Of a stretch of 64,000 nucleotides of DNA, positions 9,522 through 19,638 are shown one piece after another; positions within the stretch are counted from its first letter, which is position 1; each line of letters starts with the position of its first letter. The stretch covers positions 101,088 to 165,087 of the forward strand of contig NZ_JADHDA010000007.1 in NCBI RefSeq assembly GCF_015277735.1, given 5' to 3'. Position numbers and translations under genes: made by a program. Source of the DNA: Psychrobacter sp. NG254. Lineage in GTDB: Bacteria; Pseudomonadota; Gammaproteobacteria; Pseudomonadales; Moraxellaceae. The notes under the pieces were generated by a model. It saw only the letters and a list, made by a program, of their open reading frames with translations. It was not told the DNA's origin and did not search any database.

Positions 9522-10055
9522 ATGTCTCGTGTGGCTAAAGCCCCAGTGACGCTGCCAAATGGCGTAAGCGTTACTTTGAACGATCGGCAGGTCGAAGTTA
9601 AAGGCAAGAATGGCACTTTGTCTTTACGCCTGCATGCATTGGTCGAGCTGAAACAGGAAGATGATGCTATCATTTTCTCACCTACAGTCGATTCAAAAGA
9701 AGCTATGATGCACACTGGCACCATGCGCGCTCTTGTTAACAACTATGTTAAAGGCGTGAACGAAGGCTTTGAAAGACGTCTTCAGTTAATTGGTGTTGGT
9801 TATCGCGCACAAATTACTGGTAACAAAGTAACTTTGAACGTCGGTTACTCTCATCCAGTAGAATATACGTTGCCTGAAGGTGTGTCAGCTGAAACCCCAA
9901 CGCAAACTGAAATTGTTTTGAAATCAAACAATAAACAGCAGCTTGGTCAAGCAGCGGCTAATATCCGTGGTTTCCGCCCACCTGAGCCTTATAAAGGTAA
10001 AGGTATTCGTTATAGTGACGAGCATGTGATTCGCAAAGAAGCCAAGAAAAAATAA
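9522..10055 (+). CDS. rplF: 50S ribosomal protein L6
   Basis: Large-subunit protein near the GTPase centre. The 177-residue product shows two L6 repeats, with [30 protein letters not shown] in the middle and the signature [14 protein letters not shown] near the C terminus. The AAGGAA ribosome site at 9509-9514 lies inside a perfect 12-base palindrome (9510-9521) that abuts the ATG. Confidence 0.98.
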   Translation: MSRVAKAPVTLPNGVSVTLNDRQVEVKGKNGTLSLRLHALVELKQEDDAIIFSPTVDSKEAMMHTGTMRALVNNYVKGVNEGFERRLQLIGVGYRAQITGNKVTLNVGYSHPVEYTLPEGVSAETPTQTEIVLKSNNKQQLGQAAANIRGFRPPEPYKGKGIRYSDEHVIRKEAKKK

Positions 10056-10066
10056 GGTGAGTTGAA

Positions 10067-10417
10067 ATGTTTGATAAAAAAGCAGCTCGTCTGCGTCGAG
10101 CTAAGAAAACCCGCGCGCATATCCGTTTCTTAGGCGTACATCGTCTAACGGTTACCCGCACGTCGAAACATATTTATGCCCAGATTATCTCTCCGAACGG
10201 TGGTGAAGTGATTGCTCAGGCATCTACCTTAGACGGCAGCTTGCGTTCAGGCGCGACTAGCAATGCTGATTCAGCAACGTCTGTGGGCCAAATGATCGCA
10301 GAACGCGCAAAAGCAGCTGGTATTACTAAAGTTGCCTTTGACCGTAGTGGTTTTAAATATCATGGTCGAGTTAAAGCTTTGGCAGAAGCTGCTCGCGAAC
10401 ACGGATTGGAGTTTTAA
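10067..10417 (+). CDS. rplR: 50S ribosomal protein L18
   Basis: 5S rRNA-binding protein of the central protuberance. The 116-residue product has a basic N terminus ([20 protein letters not shown]), then [16 protein letters not shown], and the C-terminal [26 protein letters not shown] typical of the family. It lies 11 bases after rplF. Confidence 0.98.
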   Translation: MFDKKAARLRRAKKTRAHIRFLGVHRLTVTRTSKHIYAQIISPNGGEVIAQASTLDGSLRSGATSNADSATSVGQMIAERAKAAGITKVAFDRSGFKYHGRVKALAEAAREHGLEF

Positions 10418-10419
10418 TC

Positions 10420-10935
10420 ATGGCTAGAAATGATAAAAATGATAAAAATGAACAGACTGACGGTCTAGTAGAACGCTTAGTTACCGTTGATCGCGTTGCA
10501 AAAGTTGTTAAAGGTGGTCGTATTTTCTCTTTCACTGCACTAACTGTAGTGGGTGATGGCAACGGTCGTGTGGGTTTTGGTCGCGGTAAAGCACGTGAAG
10601 TGCCAGCTGCTATCCAAAAAGCACTAGAAGCTGCTAAACGTAATATGATTACTGTTGAGCTAAATGATGCAACTTTGTATCATCCAATCAAAGCACGTCA
10701 TGGTGCTAGTAAAGTCTACATGCAACCTGCATCTGAAGGTACTGGCGTAATCGCCGGTGGCGCAATGCGTGCTGTATTAGAAGTTGCTGGTGTTAAGAAT
10801 GTTTTGACTAAATGTTATGGTTCTACCAATACTGCTAACGTTGTTCGCGCAACGTTTAACGGTTTACGTGATATGTCAACTCCAGAGAAGATGGCAGCTA
10901 AACGTGGTAAATCTGTAGACGAAATCTTGGGTTAA
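10420..10935 (+). CDS. rpsE: 30S ribosomal protein S5
   Basis: Small-subunit body protein at the mRNA entry site, with roles in decoding fidelity and helicase activity. The 171-residue product has the double-stranded RNA-binding fold segment [20 protein letters not shown] and the signature [21 protein letters not shown]. An Asn/Asp/Lys-rich start ([11 protein letters not shown]) precedes the fold. Two bases separate it from rplR. Confidence 0.98.
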   Translation: MARNDKNDKNEQTDGLVERLVTVDRVAKVVKGGRIFSFTALTVVGDGNGRVGFGRGKAREVPAAIQKALEAAKRNMITVELNDATLYHPIKARHGASKVYMQPASEGTGVIAGGAMRAVLEVAGVKNVLTKCYGSTNTANVVRATFNGLRDMSTPEKMAAKRGKSVDEILG

Positions 10936-10955
10936 CTTAGACTAGGTGAGTTACG

Positions 10956-11135
10956 ATGAAAAAAATGAAAGTCACTCAATTTAAATCGGGTGCCCATCGC
11001 CTAAAGAGCCACAAAGCGAGCTTGAAAGGATTGGGTTTACGCCGTATTAATCATACTGTTGAAGTAGAAGATACTCCTTCAACTCGTGGTATGGTAAATC
11101 GCGTTAACTACATGGTAAAAGTGGAGGAAGCGTAA
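10956..11135 (+). CDS. rpmD: 50S ribosomal protein L30
   Basis: Small large-subunit protein of 59 residues, beginning [20 protein letters not shown] and containing [26 protein letters not shown], the L30 signature. A GTGAG ribosome site lies about six bases before the ATG. The stop overlaps the rplO start by one base (TAATG). Position between rpsE and rplO confirms the call. Confidence 0.97.
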   Translation: MKKMKVTQFKSGAHRLKSHKASLKGLGLRRINHTVEVEDTPSTRGMVNRVNYMVKVEEA

Positions 11136-11575
11136 TGGGTCTTAGATTAAATGAATTATCACCAGGTGTTGGCGCAAAGAAAACTGCACAACGTCGTGGT
11201 CGTGGTATCGGTTCTGGTCTTGGTAAGACTGGTGGTCGTGGTGTAAAAGGTCAGAAATCTCGTTCAGGTTCGAGCGTACGCTCAGGATTTGAAGGTGGTC
11301 AGATGCCTTTATATCGTCGTCTTCCAAAATTCGGTTTTACCAGTAAAATGGCTATGAAGACTGCTGAAGTACGTCTTTCTGAACTGAATAAAATTGAAGG
11401 TGATGTGGTTAGCGTTGAAACACTTAAAGCTGCTAACCTTATCCGTCATGATATGAAGCGTGCCCGTGTTATGCTATCAGGCGAAGTTACTAAAGCTTAT
11501 ACTTTCAAAGGTATCAAAGTAACTAAAGGCGCTAAGCTAGCAATCGAAGCTGCTGGTGGTAGCATCGAGGAGTAG
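11135..11575 (+). CDS. rplO: 50S ribosomal protein L15
   Basis: Late-assembly large-subunit protein. The 146-residue product has the Gly/Arg-rich N-terminal half [20 protein letters not shown] and the motif [17 protein letters not shown]. The segment [15 protein letters not shown] closes it. Its end lies four bases before the proposed secY start. Confidence 0.98.
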   Translation: MGLRLNELSPGVGAKKTAQRRGRGIGSGLGKTGGRGVKGQKSRSGSSVRSGFEGGQMPLYRRLPKFGFTSKMAMKTAEVRLSELNKIEGDVVSVETLKAANLIRHDMKRARVMLSGEVTKAYTFKGIKVTKGAKLAIEAAGGSIEE

Positions 11576-11579
11576 TAAC

Positions 11580-12926
11580 GTGTCAAAGCAATCAATGTCA
11601 TCGTCTGGTATTCCGCTTAACCCATTTGCCTTCATACGCAAGTATGATGAATTATGGACGCGTTTATTATTCTTAATCGGCGCATTGATTGTTTATCGTT
11701 TGGGATCACATATTCCAGTGCCGGGTATCAATCCGGTTAACTTGGCTGATCTGTTTTCGCGCAACGAAAACACCATTTTGAGCATGTTTAACATGTTCTC
11801 AGGTGGTGCGCTAGAACGTATGTCTATTATGGCACTTGGCATCATGCCGTATATTTCAGCATCAATTATTGTACAGATGATGTCTGCAGTATTGCCATCG
11901 CTTGAAGCTCTCAAAAAAGAGGGCGAAGCGGGACGGCGTAAGCTAAACAAGTACACCCGTCAAGGGACGCTTGCATTAGCACTAGTACAGTCATTAGGAA
12001 TGTGTGCTGGCCTAATTAGCCAAAATCTTACCTTATCCTCTGGTCTTACCTTTTATATTCCAGCAGTTACTTCTTTAGTAGCGGGCGCTATGTTCTTAAT
12101 GTGGCTTGGTGAGCAGATTACAGAGCGCGGCGTAGGTAATGGTATTTCAATGCTCATTTTTGCGAGTATTGTGGCTGGTACGCCAGGTATGATTTCGCAG
12201 TCAATTGAACAGGTCAATCAAGGTCAAATGAATTTGATTGTACTGTTTATTTTTGTGTTACTAGGTATCGCGGTAACTGCTGGTATTGTTTATATTGAAC
12301 GTGCCCAGCGCCGTGTTCCAGTGAACTATGCACAAAAGCAGCAACAAGGTCGCAAGATATACGCTCAGCAGCAATCACATTTGCCGCTTAAGCTAAACAT
12401 GGCAGGGGTTATCCCCGCTATTTTTGCCAGTTCTTTATTGTTGTTTCCAGCGAGTTTGGGGCAATGGGTCGGTCAATCAACTGATCCTACTTTCACACAA
12501 AAAATATTACAGAATATGGCATTGGTGTTGTCCCCAGGACAGCCGCTATATTTGGTATTATTTGGCGCAATGATTATTTTCTTCTGTTATTTTTACACGG
12601 CATTGGTATTTAGCCCGCGTGAAGTAGCAGAAAACCTTAAACGTAGTGGTGCGTATATCCCAGGTATTCGCCCCGGACAACAAACTCAGCGTTACCTCGA
12701 TCATGTATTAAACCGACTGACCTTTATTGGCGCGATGTATATGACGGTTATTTGTTTAATGCCGATGGTCGTCCAGTCATCGTTTGGTGTGCCGTTTCAA
12801 CTCGGTGGTACGTCTTTACTGATTATGGTGGTTGTGGTAATGGATTTCATCTCGCAGATTCAAGCGCATTTGATGACCCATCAATATCATGATCAGACGT
12901 TAATTCAATCGCCCACTCAACCTTAA
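11580..12926 (+). CDS. secY: Protein translocase subunit SecY
   Basis: Channel-forming subunit of the SecYEG translocon in the inner membrane. The product has ten hydrophobic segments, the first in [22 protein letters not shown]. Family marks include [23 protein letters not shown], the GQWVGQ region of the plug/channel, and the cytoplasmic loop [24 protein letters not shown] that contacts SecA and ribosomes. The GTG at 11580 is chosen because GAGGAG (11567-11572) lies seven bases upstream and the 448-residue product then has a normal N terminus. An upstream in-frame start at 11556 would overlap rplO and has no ribosome site. Confidence 0.96.
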   Translation: MSKQSMSSSGIPLNPFAFIRKYDELWTRLLFLIGALIVYRLGSHIPVPGINPVNLADLFSRNENTILSMFNMFSGGALERMSIMALGIMPYISASIIVQMMSAVLPSLEALKKEGEAGRRKLNKYTRQGTLALALVQSLGMCAGLISQNLTLSSGLTFYIPAVTSLVAGAMFLMWLGEQITERGVGNGISMLIFASIVAGTPGMISQSIEQVNQGQMNLIVLFIFVLLGIAVTAGIVYIERAQRRVPVNYAQKQQQGRKIYAQQQSHLPLKLNMAGVIPAIFASSLLLFPASLGQWVGQSTDPTFTQKILQNMALVLSPGQPLYLVLFGAMIIFFCYFYTALVFSPREVAENLKRSGAYIPGIRPGQQTQRYLDHVLNRLTFIGAMYMTVICLMPMVVQSSFGVPFQLGGTSLLIMVVVVMDFISQIQAHLMTHQYHDQTLIQSPTQP

Positions 12927-12957
12927 ATGAGCGGTACGATATTTCAAGGAGCATGCT

Positions 12958-13074
12958 ATGAAAGTTCAAGCATCAGTTAAAAAGATTTGTGGTAGCTGTA
13001 AAGTTGTGCGCCGTAAAGGCCGTGTACATATTATTTGTACAGCTGAACCTCGCCACAAGCAACGTCAAGGTTAA
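12958..13074 (+). CDS. rpmJ: 50S ribosomal protein L36, zinc-binding form
   Basis: Smallest large-subunit protein: 38 residues, starting [17 protein letters not shown]. It keeps the zinc ligands as C-x2-C then C-x4-H (ICGSCK ... ICTAEPRH), so this is the C-plus type. AAGGAG lies about eight bases before the ATG. It closes the spc operon after secY, 31 bases downstream. Confidence 0.95.
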   Translation: MKVQASVKKICGSCKVVRRKGRVHIICTAEPRHKQRQG

Positions 13075-13084
13075 TAATTAAGAT

Positions 13085-13157
13085 GAGAAAGTCCATGACT
13101 TTCTCTATTAATTAAATTAATGCTTGAAAAATAACGGCGGATGCGATATCATCCGCC
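13085..13157 (+). terminator. Two hairpins at the spc/alpha operon junction
   Basis: The first hairpin is a nine-base perfect stem, GAGAAAGTC at 13085-13093 with GACTTTCTC at 13097-13105, three-base loop. The second is an eight-base stem, GGCGGATG at 13136-13143 with CATCCGCC at 13150-13157. Neither has a clean T-run, so termination between rpmJ and rpsM is plausible but unproven; they may instead stabilise the 3' end of processed mRNA. Confidence 0.4.
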
Positions 13158-13159
13158 AC

Positions 13160-13326
13160 TTGCCGTGTTTATACGAAATCTTTTATAATAAAGTCAACGA
13201 ATAAGCTTGTAACCAAGTTAAAGCAATGACCCTAGTTATAAAAGCTCTAGTATTTACAGCAACAAATCTGAAAAATAATGCCTTATCGATAGATAAAGCC
13301 CATTTTTCTTTAATGGAGAGAAATCA
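13160..13326 (+). promoter_or_regulatory. Alpha operon promoter and leader
   Basis: TTGCCG at 13160-13165 and TATAAT at 13184-13189 are separated by 18 bases and would start transcription near 13196. The leader before rpsM is then about 130 bases. In E. coli a leader of similar size folds into a pseudoknot bound by S4 to repress the alpha operon. The promoter match is seen; S4 control is inferred from position. Confidence 0.5.
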
Positions 13327-13683
13327 ATGGCTCGTATTGCCGGCGTAAACATTCCGGATAATAAGCATGCTGTTATTTCACTAACTTACATCTTTGGTGT
13401 AGGTCGTACCACTGCTCAGAAAATCTTAGAAGCAGTTGGCATTGCCCCTACTACTAAAGTCAGTCAGTTAGATGATACACAGTTAGATGCTATCCGTGCA
13501 CAAGTTGCAGAATACATGACTGAAGGTGATCTTCGTCGTGAAGTGTCAATGAATATCAAGCGTTTAGTTGATCTTGGTTGCTACCGTGGTATCCGCCATC
13601 GTCGTAACTTGCCAGTTAGAGGCCAGAACACTAAGAACAACGCTCGTACTCGTAAGGGTCCGACACGCCCTCTCAAAAGATAA
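13327..13683 (+). CDS. rpsM: 30S ribosomal protein S13
   Basis: Head protein that contacts P-site tRNA and bridges to the large subunit. The 118-residue product opens with [25 protein letters not shown] and has the C-terminal signature [27 protein letters not shown] strong GGAG ribosome site precedes the ATG. First gene of the alpha operon. Confidence 0.99.
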   Translation: MARIAGVNIPDNKHAVISLTYIFGVGRTTAQKILEAVGIAPTTKVSQLDDTQLDAIRAQVAEYMTEGDLRREVSMNIKRLVDLGCYRGIRHRRNLPVRGQNTKNNARTRKGPTRPLKR

Positions 13684-13703
13684 TTAACTTAGGAAGCTAA
13701 AAG

Positions 13704-14093
13704 ATGGCAAAAGACACTCGCAGTCGCAAAAAGGTGACTCGTCGTTCAGTATCGGAGGGCATTGCCCATATCCATGCGTCTTTTAATAACACCATTGTTA
13801 CGATTACCGATCGTCAAGGTAATGCATTGGCTTGGGCCACTTCAGGTGGACAAGGCTTCCGTGGTTCACGTAAATCTACACCATTTGCAGCTCAGGTTGC
13901 AGCTGAAGTCGCTGGTAAAGCGGCCCAAGAATATGGTGTTAAGAATATCGATGTTTTGGTCAAAGGACCAGGACCGGGTCGTGAGTCTGCGGTAAGAGCA
14001 CTAGGTGCATTGGGTTATAAAGTTAACAGCATCTCTGATGTAACCCCAATCCCACACAATGGTTGCCGTGCGCCGAAAAAGCGCCGCGTCTAA
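13704..14093 (+). CDS. rpsK: 30S ribosomal protein S11
   Basis: Platform protein of the small subunit that contacts mRNA near the Shine-Dalgarno helix. The 129-residue product has [21 protein letters not shown] and the signature [20 protein letters not shown]. It ends in the usual basic PKKRRV. It lies 20 bases after rpsM. Confidence 0.99.
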   Translation: MAKDTRSRKKVTRRSVSEGIAHIHASFNNTIVTITDRQGNALAWATSGGQGFRGSRKSTPFAAQVAAEVAGKAAQEYGVKNIDVLVKGPGPGRESAVRALGALGYKVNSISDVTPIPHNGCRAPKKRRV

Positions 14094-14141
14094 TATTAAA
14101 GACGAAGCTTTTTATATCAAAAGCTTATAGGAGACATAACA

Positions 14142-14783
14142 ATGGCCCGCTATATTGGACCAAAATTAAAATTATCACGTCGTGAAGGCACGGACTTAGG
14201 TCTTAAGTCTGGCGTTAAACCATACGACGTTAAAACTAAGAAAGCTGGTCGTCCACCTGGTCAACATGGCGTAAGCCGTAATAAGACCTCAGAATATGCT
14301 CTACAGCTGCGTGAAAAGCAGAAAGTTAAGCGTATCTATGGTGTACTAGAGCGTCAGTTTGCTAACTACTATAAAGAAGCTGCTCGTAAGCGTGGTGCTA
14401 CTGGTGAGAACCTACTAGCTATGCTTGAGAGTCGTCTAGACAACGTTGTTTATCGCATGGGCTTTGGCTCAACTCGCGCAGAAGCACGTCAGCTAGTCAG
14501 TCATCGCACTGTTATGGTAAAAAAAGCTGGCCGTGATGAGTTTGTTCGTGTGAACATTCCATCAATTCAGCTTCAAGATGGTGATGTCATCGCTATCCAA
14601 GAGAAGTCTCGCGAACAGCTACGTATTAAAAACGCTATTGAACTAGCGACACAACGTGGTATTCCAGAATGGCTTGATGTTGATCACAGCAAACTACAAG
14701 GTACTTTTAAACAAGCACCTGATCGTATTGATCTACCTGCTGAAATCAACGAAAGCTTGATCGTTGAGCTATACTCTAAGTAA
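14142..14783 (+). CDS. rpsD: 30S ribosomal protein S4
   Basis: Primary 16S-binding protein and, in E. coli, translational repressor of the alpha operon. The 213-residue product opens with [23 protein letters not shown] and carries the S4 RNA-binding segment near [27 protein letters not shown]. It lacks the N-terminal zinc cysteines of some S4 proteins. It is a few residues longer than the 206 of E. coli. A small intercistronic hairpin (14794-14821) follows. Confidence 0.99.
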   Translation: MARYIGPKLKLSRREGTDLGLKSGVKPYDVKTKKAGRPPGQHGVSRNKTSEYALQLREKQKVKRIYGVLERQFANYYKEAARKRGATGENLLAMLESRLDNVVYRMGFGSTRAEARQLVSHRTVMVKKAGRDEFVRVNIPSIQLQDGDVIAIQEKSREQLRIKNAIELATQRGIPEWLDVDHSKLQGTFKQAPDRIDLPAEINESLIVELYSK

Positions 14784-14864
14784 TGACGTAACTGCTCAAT
14801 GTCATGTAAGTGGCATTGGGCAATCAACGTTAATTAAACCAGTTTAATAAATCGAGGTGACATC

Positions 14865-15872
14865 ATGATGCTAAATGCAACTGAGTTTCTAACGCCGAAT
14901 GCCATTAACGTGGATACGGTTAATGAAACGATTGCGAAAGTCACGCTCGAACCGTTAGAACGCGGCTTTGGGCATACTTTAGGTAATGCCCTGCGTCGTA
15001 TCTTGTTATCTTCATTACCTGGTGCTGCAGTCATTGAAGCTGAGATTGATGGTGTTGACCATGAATACTCTACGCTTGAAGGACTACAAGAAGACGTGCT
15101 TGACTTGCTTTTGAACCTAAAAGGCTTGGCAATTACCCTTCATGACCAAAATGAAGTATTTTTGACCTTGGACAAACAAGGTCCAGGCACTATTACTGCT
15201 GCAGATATCTCGTTACCACACAATGTCGACATCATCAATCCAGAATTGGTATTGGGTACATTGAGTGACCGTGGTCATCTTAAGATGCGTTTGCGCGTAG
15301 TAATGGGTCGTGGATATGAGCCAGCAAATCAGCGCCGTGAAGATGGTGATACTAAAGCGATTGGACGCTTAAAACTTGACGCAAGTTTTAGTCCAGTACT
15401 TCGTGTTGCTTATCAGGTTGAGAACGCTCGTGTAGAGCAGCGTACTGATCTTGATCGTCTTATCATTGAGCTTGAAACTAATGGCACTATAGATCCAGAA
15501 GAAGCAATTCGTAAAGCAGCCACTATTTTACAACAACAGATTTCTATCTTTGTTGACCTAGAAGCTGAAGAAGCGCCTGAGCCTGTGAAAGAAAAAGAAG
15601 AGGTTGATCCGGTGCTATTACGCCCTGTGGACGATCTTGAACTAACGGTTCGCTCAGCCAACTGCTTGAAAGCTGAAAACATTTACTATATCGGTGATTT
15701 GGTACAGCGTTCAGAGACTGAACTTCTAAAAACCCCAAATCTTGGTAAGAAATCATTGACGGAAATCAAGGACGTGTTAGCGTCTAAAGATTTAGAGCTC
15801 GGTATGCGCCTAGATAACTGGCCACCAGCTGACCTTCGTGTTGATGATCGCTTTTCTTATCGTAGCCGTTAA
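14865..15872 (+). CDS. rpoA: RNA polymerase alpha subunit
   Basis: Assembly platform of RNA polymerase and contact for activators and UP elements. The alpha N-terminal domain (about residues 1-235) contains [28 protein letters not shown]. An acidic linker ([17 protein letters not shown]) leads to the C-terminal domain, where [18 protein letters not shown] carries the DNA-contacting arginine and [19 protein letters not shown] the second helix-hairpin-helix. Starts at 14865 and 14868 are equivalent (two ATG in a row); the product is 334-335 residues. Confidence 0.99.
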   Translation: MMLNATEFLTPNAINVDTVNETIAKVTLEPLERGFGHTLGNALRRILLSSLPGAAVIEAEIDGVDHEYSTLEGLQEDVLDLLLNLKGLAITLHDQNEVFLTLDKQGPGTITAADISLPHNVDIINPELVLGTLSDRGHLKMRLRVVMGRGYEPANQRREDGDTKAIGRLKLDASFSPVLRVAYQVENARVEQRTDLDRLIIELETNGTIDPEEAIRKAATILQQQISIFVDLEAEEAPEPVKEKEEVDPVLLRPVDDLELTVRSANCLKAENIYYIGDLVQRSETELLKTPNLGKKSLTEIKDVLASKDLELGMRLDNWPPADLRVDDRFSYRSR

Positions 15873-15891
15873 ACTTTAAGGATTTTTGACT

Positions 15892-16251
15892 ATGCGCCAT
15901 CGTAAGAGTGGAGTCAAGCTGGGTCGTACCGGCAGTCATCGTAAGGCAATGTTTCAGAACATGACTAACTCATTATTTGAGCATGAACTGATCAAAACAA
16001 CTTTACCAAAAGCTAAAGAACTACGTCGCGTTGCCGAGCCATTGATCACTATGGCTAAAGAAGACAGCGTTGCTAATCGTCGTTTAGCATTCAGCCGTAT
16101 GCGTAGCAAAGCTATGGTAGGCAAATTATTTGGCACGTTAGGTCCTCGTTACCAGACGCGTCCAGGTGGTTATTTGCGTATCGTAAAATGCGGTTACCGT
16201 GATGGTGACAATGCGCCAATGGCTTATGTAGAATTGGTTGATCGCGACTAA
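15892..16251 (+). CDS. rplQ: 50S ribosomal protein L17
   Basis: Large-subunit tunnel-exit protein and last gene of the alpha operon. The ATG at 15892 is chosen because AAGGA at 15878-15882 lies nine bases before it and the product then starts [20 protein letters not shown], as in E. coli; an in-frame TTG six bases earlier is rejected. The length is 119 residues. A strong terminator follows about 25 bases after the stop. Confidence 0.98.
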   Translation: MRHRKSGVKLGRTGSHRKAMFQNMTNSLFEHELIKTTLPKAKELRRVAEPLITMAKEDSVANRRLAFSRMRSKAMVGKLFGTLGPRYQTRPGGYLRIVKCGYRDGDNAPMAYVELVDRD

Positions 16252-16273
16252 TTTTGCACTAAAGACATATTTT

Positions 16274-16310
16274 ATAAAAAAAGCTCCAATTGAATTGGAG
16301 CTTTTTTTTA
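16274..16310. terminator. Bidirectional terminator between rplQ and yciO
   Basis: AGCTCCAA and TTGGAGCT form a strong stem centred at 16292, flanked by A7 on the left and T8 on the right. It can stop the ribosomal-protein operon on the plus strand and yciO on the minus strand. Confidence 0.9.
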
Positions 16311-16344
16311 TGTCTCAAATTTGGTTAATCGTATTACTCGTTTA

Positions 16345-16965
16345 TTAGAGAAGTAGGTCATCGACGTTAGCAGCACCTTGTCTAATAACTTCAGGTTTGC
16401 CACTGGTCATATCTACGATAGTAGTCAGTTTGGTGGTTTTTATGCCCGCATTAATAAGGCCATCTATTTGATTACCTAGTAACTCTTCGATCTCAAAGGG
16501 ATCGTCGAGAATATCGTCACGGTTAGGCAGTATCAACGAGCTGGTCAAAATAGGTTCATCCATTGCTTCTAATAATGCTTGGGCAATCGGATTGCTAGGA
16601 ACACGAATACCAATGGTTTTTTTCTTAGCATGTGCCAATTTCTTCGGCACGTCCTTTGTCGCTGTCAAAATAAAGGTAATTGGCGCGGGTGTATGAGCTT
16701 TAAGCTGCTTAAATTGGACATTATCCACTGCGGCATAATTGGCAATCTCGCTTAAGTCGCGACACAGTAAAGTAAATTGGTGCTTGTCATCGAGTTCACG
16801 AATCTGTTTGAGCTTTGCTAAGGCATCTTTTGCACCAAGGCGACAGCCAAAGGCATAGCTGGTGTCGGTAGGGTAGATGATCAACTGGTCTTTACGTAAT
16901 AAATCAGCAGCCTGCTCAATGAGACGTGGCTGTGGGTTTTCTGGATGAACATAGAATACTTGCAT
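16345..16965 (-). CDS. yciO: YciO-type Sua5/YrdC/TsaC family protein
   Basis: Member of the threonylcarbamoyl-AMP synthase superfamily that makes the intermediate for t6A in tRNA. The 206-residue product has the same length as E. coli YciO. It aligns with it along its whole length from memory (opening FYVHPENPQPRLIEQAADLLRK, then YPTDTSYAFGCRLGAKDAL and GIRVPSNPIAQALLEAM). YciO proteins are paralogues of TsaC with weak or uncertain activity in vivo, so the YciO identity is firmer than the reaction. It lies convergent to rplQ. Confidence 0.9.
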   Translation of the reverse strand: MQVFYVHPENPQPRLIEQAADLLRKDQLIIYPTDTSYAFGCRLGAKDALAKLKQIRELDDKHQFTLLCRDLSEIANYAAVDNVQFKQLKAHTPAPITFILTATKDVPKKLAHAKKKTIGIRVPSNPIAQALLEAMDEPILTSSLILPNRDDILDDPFEIEELLGNQIDGLINAGIKTTKLTTIVDMTSGKPEVIRQGAANVDDLLL

Positions 16966-17222
16966 AACAGTTCCTTATTTTATAATTATTGATTTTTAAA
17001 TTAAAACAAATGCTTCATGGTTTAAATAAAAGCGTTTATTAGATAGCTATATCAGCCAATACATATAATATTAACCAATATAATCTATCTAATGACACGG
17101 TCCCAGTCATCAGTATAGCTCAAAGCATCACTATGTTTAGTGGCAAGGGGTTACCAAGCGTAGAAAATCGTTAACGAACAAAGCGCTACCATCATGAATA
17201 GAGCTATTATGGCTATAAGTCA
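16966..17222. other. Intergenic region, yciO to epmC
   Basis: This 257-base AT-rich stretch lies between two minus-strand genes. It must contain the yciO promoter, reading leftward. I see no gene and no strong terminator in it. Confidence 0.5.
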
Positions 17223-17948
17223 CTAATCAGCCGCACAGATATTGAGTAAAGCATGTAATAAAGTCTTGGCATCGCGTGGTAGAGTATGCGGATCAGCTAT
17301 ATAGCGTTCTACTTGCTGATAGACATCATCAGCAAAAGTACTGCTACTGGTATCAAAATCTGCAAACAAGTTGTCTTGTGAGACTTGAAACTGCCGCCCG
17401 CAAGCCAAAGTAAACAAACACTCTAATGCCTGAGGTTTAATCTCTACGCGTTCAAATGCTTGCTGCTGTGCTGCTGTACGACCATCAGGCGCATACCAAT
17501 AGCCAAAGTCGGGTAAGCATCTACGAGCGTCACCAGCTACGCACCAGTGACTTAGCTCATGCAACGCACTGGCAAAAAATCCATGGGCAAATTCAATTCT
17601 CGCAGGGTGAGTATCTTGTGCAGGAAAATACTCTGGTTCACCATTACTGCGAACCAATACGACATGTTGATCGATAAATAAATCATTGAATAAGTTTATC
17701 AGCCAATCAGTCGCTACTTGTTCGCTGTCCGTGACCGAATTTGCCTCTATTTGCAGAGTCTTATCTGCATGCTCAACATGAATTTGTCGCCATTTATTTG
17801 AGTAGTGATCTCTTTTAGAACTTAAAAAGGTATCAATCGAAGAGGCTTCTACGTTACTGCTCAGTTGTTCGATTCTTTGTAGCAATACTTGAGCTTTAGT
17901 AGGGGGAAGTAACTTATAAAAATCGACTGGGTTATTAGACAGATTCAT
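17223..17948 (-). CDS. epmC: Elongation factor P hydroxylase
   Basis: EpmC (YfcM) hydroxylates the beta-lysylated lysine of elongation factor P, the last step of the EpmA/EpmB pathway that lets EF-P relieve stalling at prolines. The 241-residue product contains the family block EFAHGFFASALHELSHWCVAGDARR with its HExxH-like metal site (HELSHW), then LPDFGYWYAPDGRT and FERVEIKPQALECLF. It is longer than the roughly 180-residue E. coli protein because of an N-terminal extension of about 60 residues. epmA and epmB are not in the window. Confidence 0.88.
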   Translation of the reverse strand: MNLSNNPVDFYKLLPPTKAQVLLQRIEQLSSNVEASSIDTFLSSKRDHYSNKWRQIHVEHADKTLQIEANSVTDSEQVATDWLINLFNDLFIDQHVVLVRSNGEPEYFPAQDTHPARIEFAHGFFASALHELSHWCVAGDARRCLPDFGYWYAPDGRTAAQQQAFERVEIKPQALECLFTLACGRQFQVSQDNLFADFDTSSSTFADDVYQQVERYIADPHTLPRDAKTLLHALLNICAAD

Positions 17949-18131
17949 AGATAAAAAACAGACTCAATAAAGACTAAAGACAGAAAATCTCTAGAAAAAA
18001 TGGGAAGATGAAAGGAGCATGAGTAAATGCACCATCAAAAAATATTAACATACTAGCGCTAGCGTAGCAGGGCGCTTTCCGTTAGTATGGCAGGCAATAT
18101 TATACACCGTTTTTGATCAATGAGGCCGCGT

Positions 18132-18725
18132 ATGTCAAGCACCCAAGATAACAAGCCGTCAGCGCTTCATGCTAGTAAAATACAGGTGCCTGCGTCAAAC
18201 AGCATGCCTGATAACATCTCTTTAAATAAGTGGGAAGATACGGGCTTTGAATGGGCAGGTGAAGCAGCCCCCAGCTCTTTTGAGCGTCTCGCGACTGTTT
18301 TAGCTGGTGAACATGAACAATCGAATATCGTATTAAATACCAACTTGTATCGCCGTAACAATGTACTGCATCTGGCTTTTACATTGACTGGTGAAGTCTG
18401 GTTGACGTGTCAACGCTGCCTACAACCGATTGCTGTTGATTTGAGTGATGAGTATGATATCGCGCTGCTTGATGATGAAAGCCAAATGCGCTTAGTTAAT
18501 GAAGAGCAAGATTATTTATTGTTAGATGAGATTGTCACTGAGCAATCACCAGAGCGACTATTACCATTTAAAAAACTGGTAGAAGACGAGATATTGCTCA
18601 AAACACCAATGGCACCTAAGCATGCTGATTGTGAGATGTCAGTTGAGCAGTTTGGTGAGATACCAGAGGAAGAAGAAACTGAAAATCCTTTTGCGGCTCT
18701 AGCCTCTCTCAAAGGCAAATTATAA
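18132..18725 (+). CDS. yceD: YceD/DUF177 family 23S rRNA accumulation protein
   Basis: Members of this family promote accumulation of 23S rRNA and large subunits, and the gene is almost always next to rpmF. The product has the DUF177 block LTGEVWLTCQRCLQPIAVDLSDEYDIALL near residues 90-120, with the CxxC pair (CQRC), and a C-terminal segment ending ENPFAALASLKGKL as in other YceD proteins. ATG 18132 is chosen because GAGG at 18122-18125 lies six bases before it; an ATG at 18120 has no ribosome site. Confidence 0.88.
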   Translation: MSSTQDNKPSALHASKIQVPASNSMPDNISLNKWEDTGFEWAGEAAPSSFERLATVLAGEHEQSNIVLNTNLYRRNNVLHLAFTLTGEVWLTCQRCLQPIAVDLSDEYDIALLDDESQMRLVNEEQDYLLLDEIVTEQSPERLLPFKKLVEDEILLKTPMAPKHADCEMSVEQFGEIPEEEETENPFAALASLKGKL

Positions 18726-19043
18726 GCGTCAAAATGATTTATGGCATGCATTTATTGAGCCTTTTATCTGCTTTGTACCGAAGAGTGCTAGGCAGGGCTT
18801 TATTAATCCAATAAACATGCGTATAATGTCCGGTTTATTGCATTCTAGCAACTTGTTGCTTGCTGATAGAAACTGACTAAGCAGATTTTTTATAAATCTT
18901 AGACATAGTCAGTGGTTTATGTGAGTGGCAATCTATTTAACTAATGATGCTTAAGACTTAGGTTGTTGTGATTATATAGCCTCTGTCAGTATCGACTAAA
19001 GCTGAATTTTAAGCTTATCCCTTTTAAGTATAGGAGCTATATC
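18726..19043 (+). promoter_or_regulatory. yceD-rpmF intergenic region with candidate promoter
   Basis: In most relatives yceD and rpmF are almost contiguous; here 318 bases separate them. TATAAT is present at 18822-18827 with a weak TTTATT 17 bases upstream, which may be a second promoter for rpmF. No gene is visible. Confidence 0.35.
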
Positions 19044-19226
19044 ATGGCTGTTCAAAAAAGTCGTAAAAGTCGTTCTCGTCGTGACATGCGCCGTTCACAT
19101 CACCGCATGGAAATCGCTGAGATAAGCGTTGATGCTACTACTGGTGAAAAACATCGTCGTCATCACATGACTAAAGATGGTTTTTACCGTGGTCGTCAGT
19201 TGTTTAAAGTTAGTCAAGACGCCTAA
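19044..19226 (+). CDS. rpmF: 50S ribosomal protein L32
   Basis: Small large-subunit protein of 60 residues. It starts [20 protein letters not shown] and ends in [11 protein letters not shown], both typical. It lacks the zinc-binding CxxC, as expected for the zinc-independent form. TAGGAG lies about seven bases before the ATG. A terminator-like structure follows. Confidence 0.97.
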
Positions 19227-19325
19227 GATATTGTTTATGTAATGGCTTTAGCAGACTAATGACAGTCATAGTGACTGTTGTTTGTTTGCTGAGCTAATAC
19301 TGAGCAATAAACTTTGAGCTAAAAA

Positions 19326-19378
19326 AAGCCAAGTTATTTCGCTATCATATATTATGTAGCCGGATGACTTGGCTTTTT
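19326..19378 (+). terminator. Terminator after rpmF
   Basis: AAGCCAAGT at 19326-19334 pairs with ACTTGGCTT at 19367-19375, followed by a T-run; the loop of 32 bases is large. Together with the promoter at 19427 it separates rpmF from fabD transcriptionally. Confidence 0.6.
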
Positions 19379-19426
19379 GTTATTTGCGTGACGGCTAATT
19401 GTAAGGTGGATCTGTCTTTTTAGTTT

Positions 19427-19456
19427 TTGATAGAGCAAAAATTGTGCTGATATAAT
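19427..19456 (+). promoter_or_regulatory. fabD promoter
   Basis: TTGATA at 19427-19432 and TATAAT at 19451-19456 are 18 bases apart, a close match to the sigma70 consensus. The start would be near 19463, leaving a leader of about 175 bases before fabD. It lies within the 412-base gene-free gap 19227-19638. Confidence 0.6.
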
Positions 19457-19638
19457 CTGCTAATGATATTAAAATAGCGTGCTTTGATTTTGATACGCTA
19501 TGATAATAGTGTGCGTCAGTGTATAGTTTATCGACACGCTGTTCGTTTGACTGAGATAGCGGCGTTGTCTCACATCCAATAATATAATATACCCCATCAT
19601 TTTTAGGGATATCTTCAATCAGATAAGGAATATTGGTT

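Noticed and set aside
18053..18062. CTAGCGCTAG palindrome upstream of yceD
   Set aside because: A single ten-base palindrome is expected by chance in a window this long and no partner site was found.
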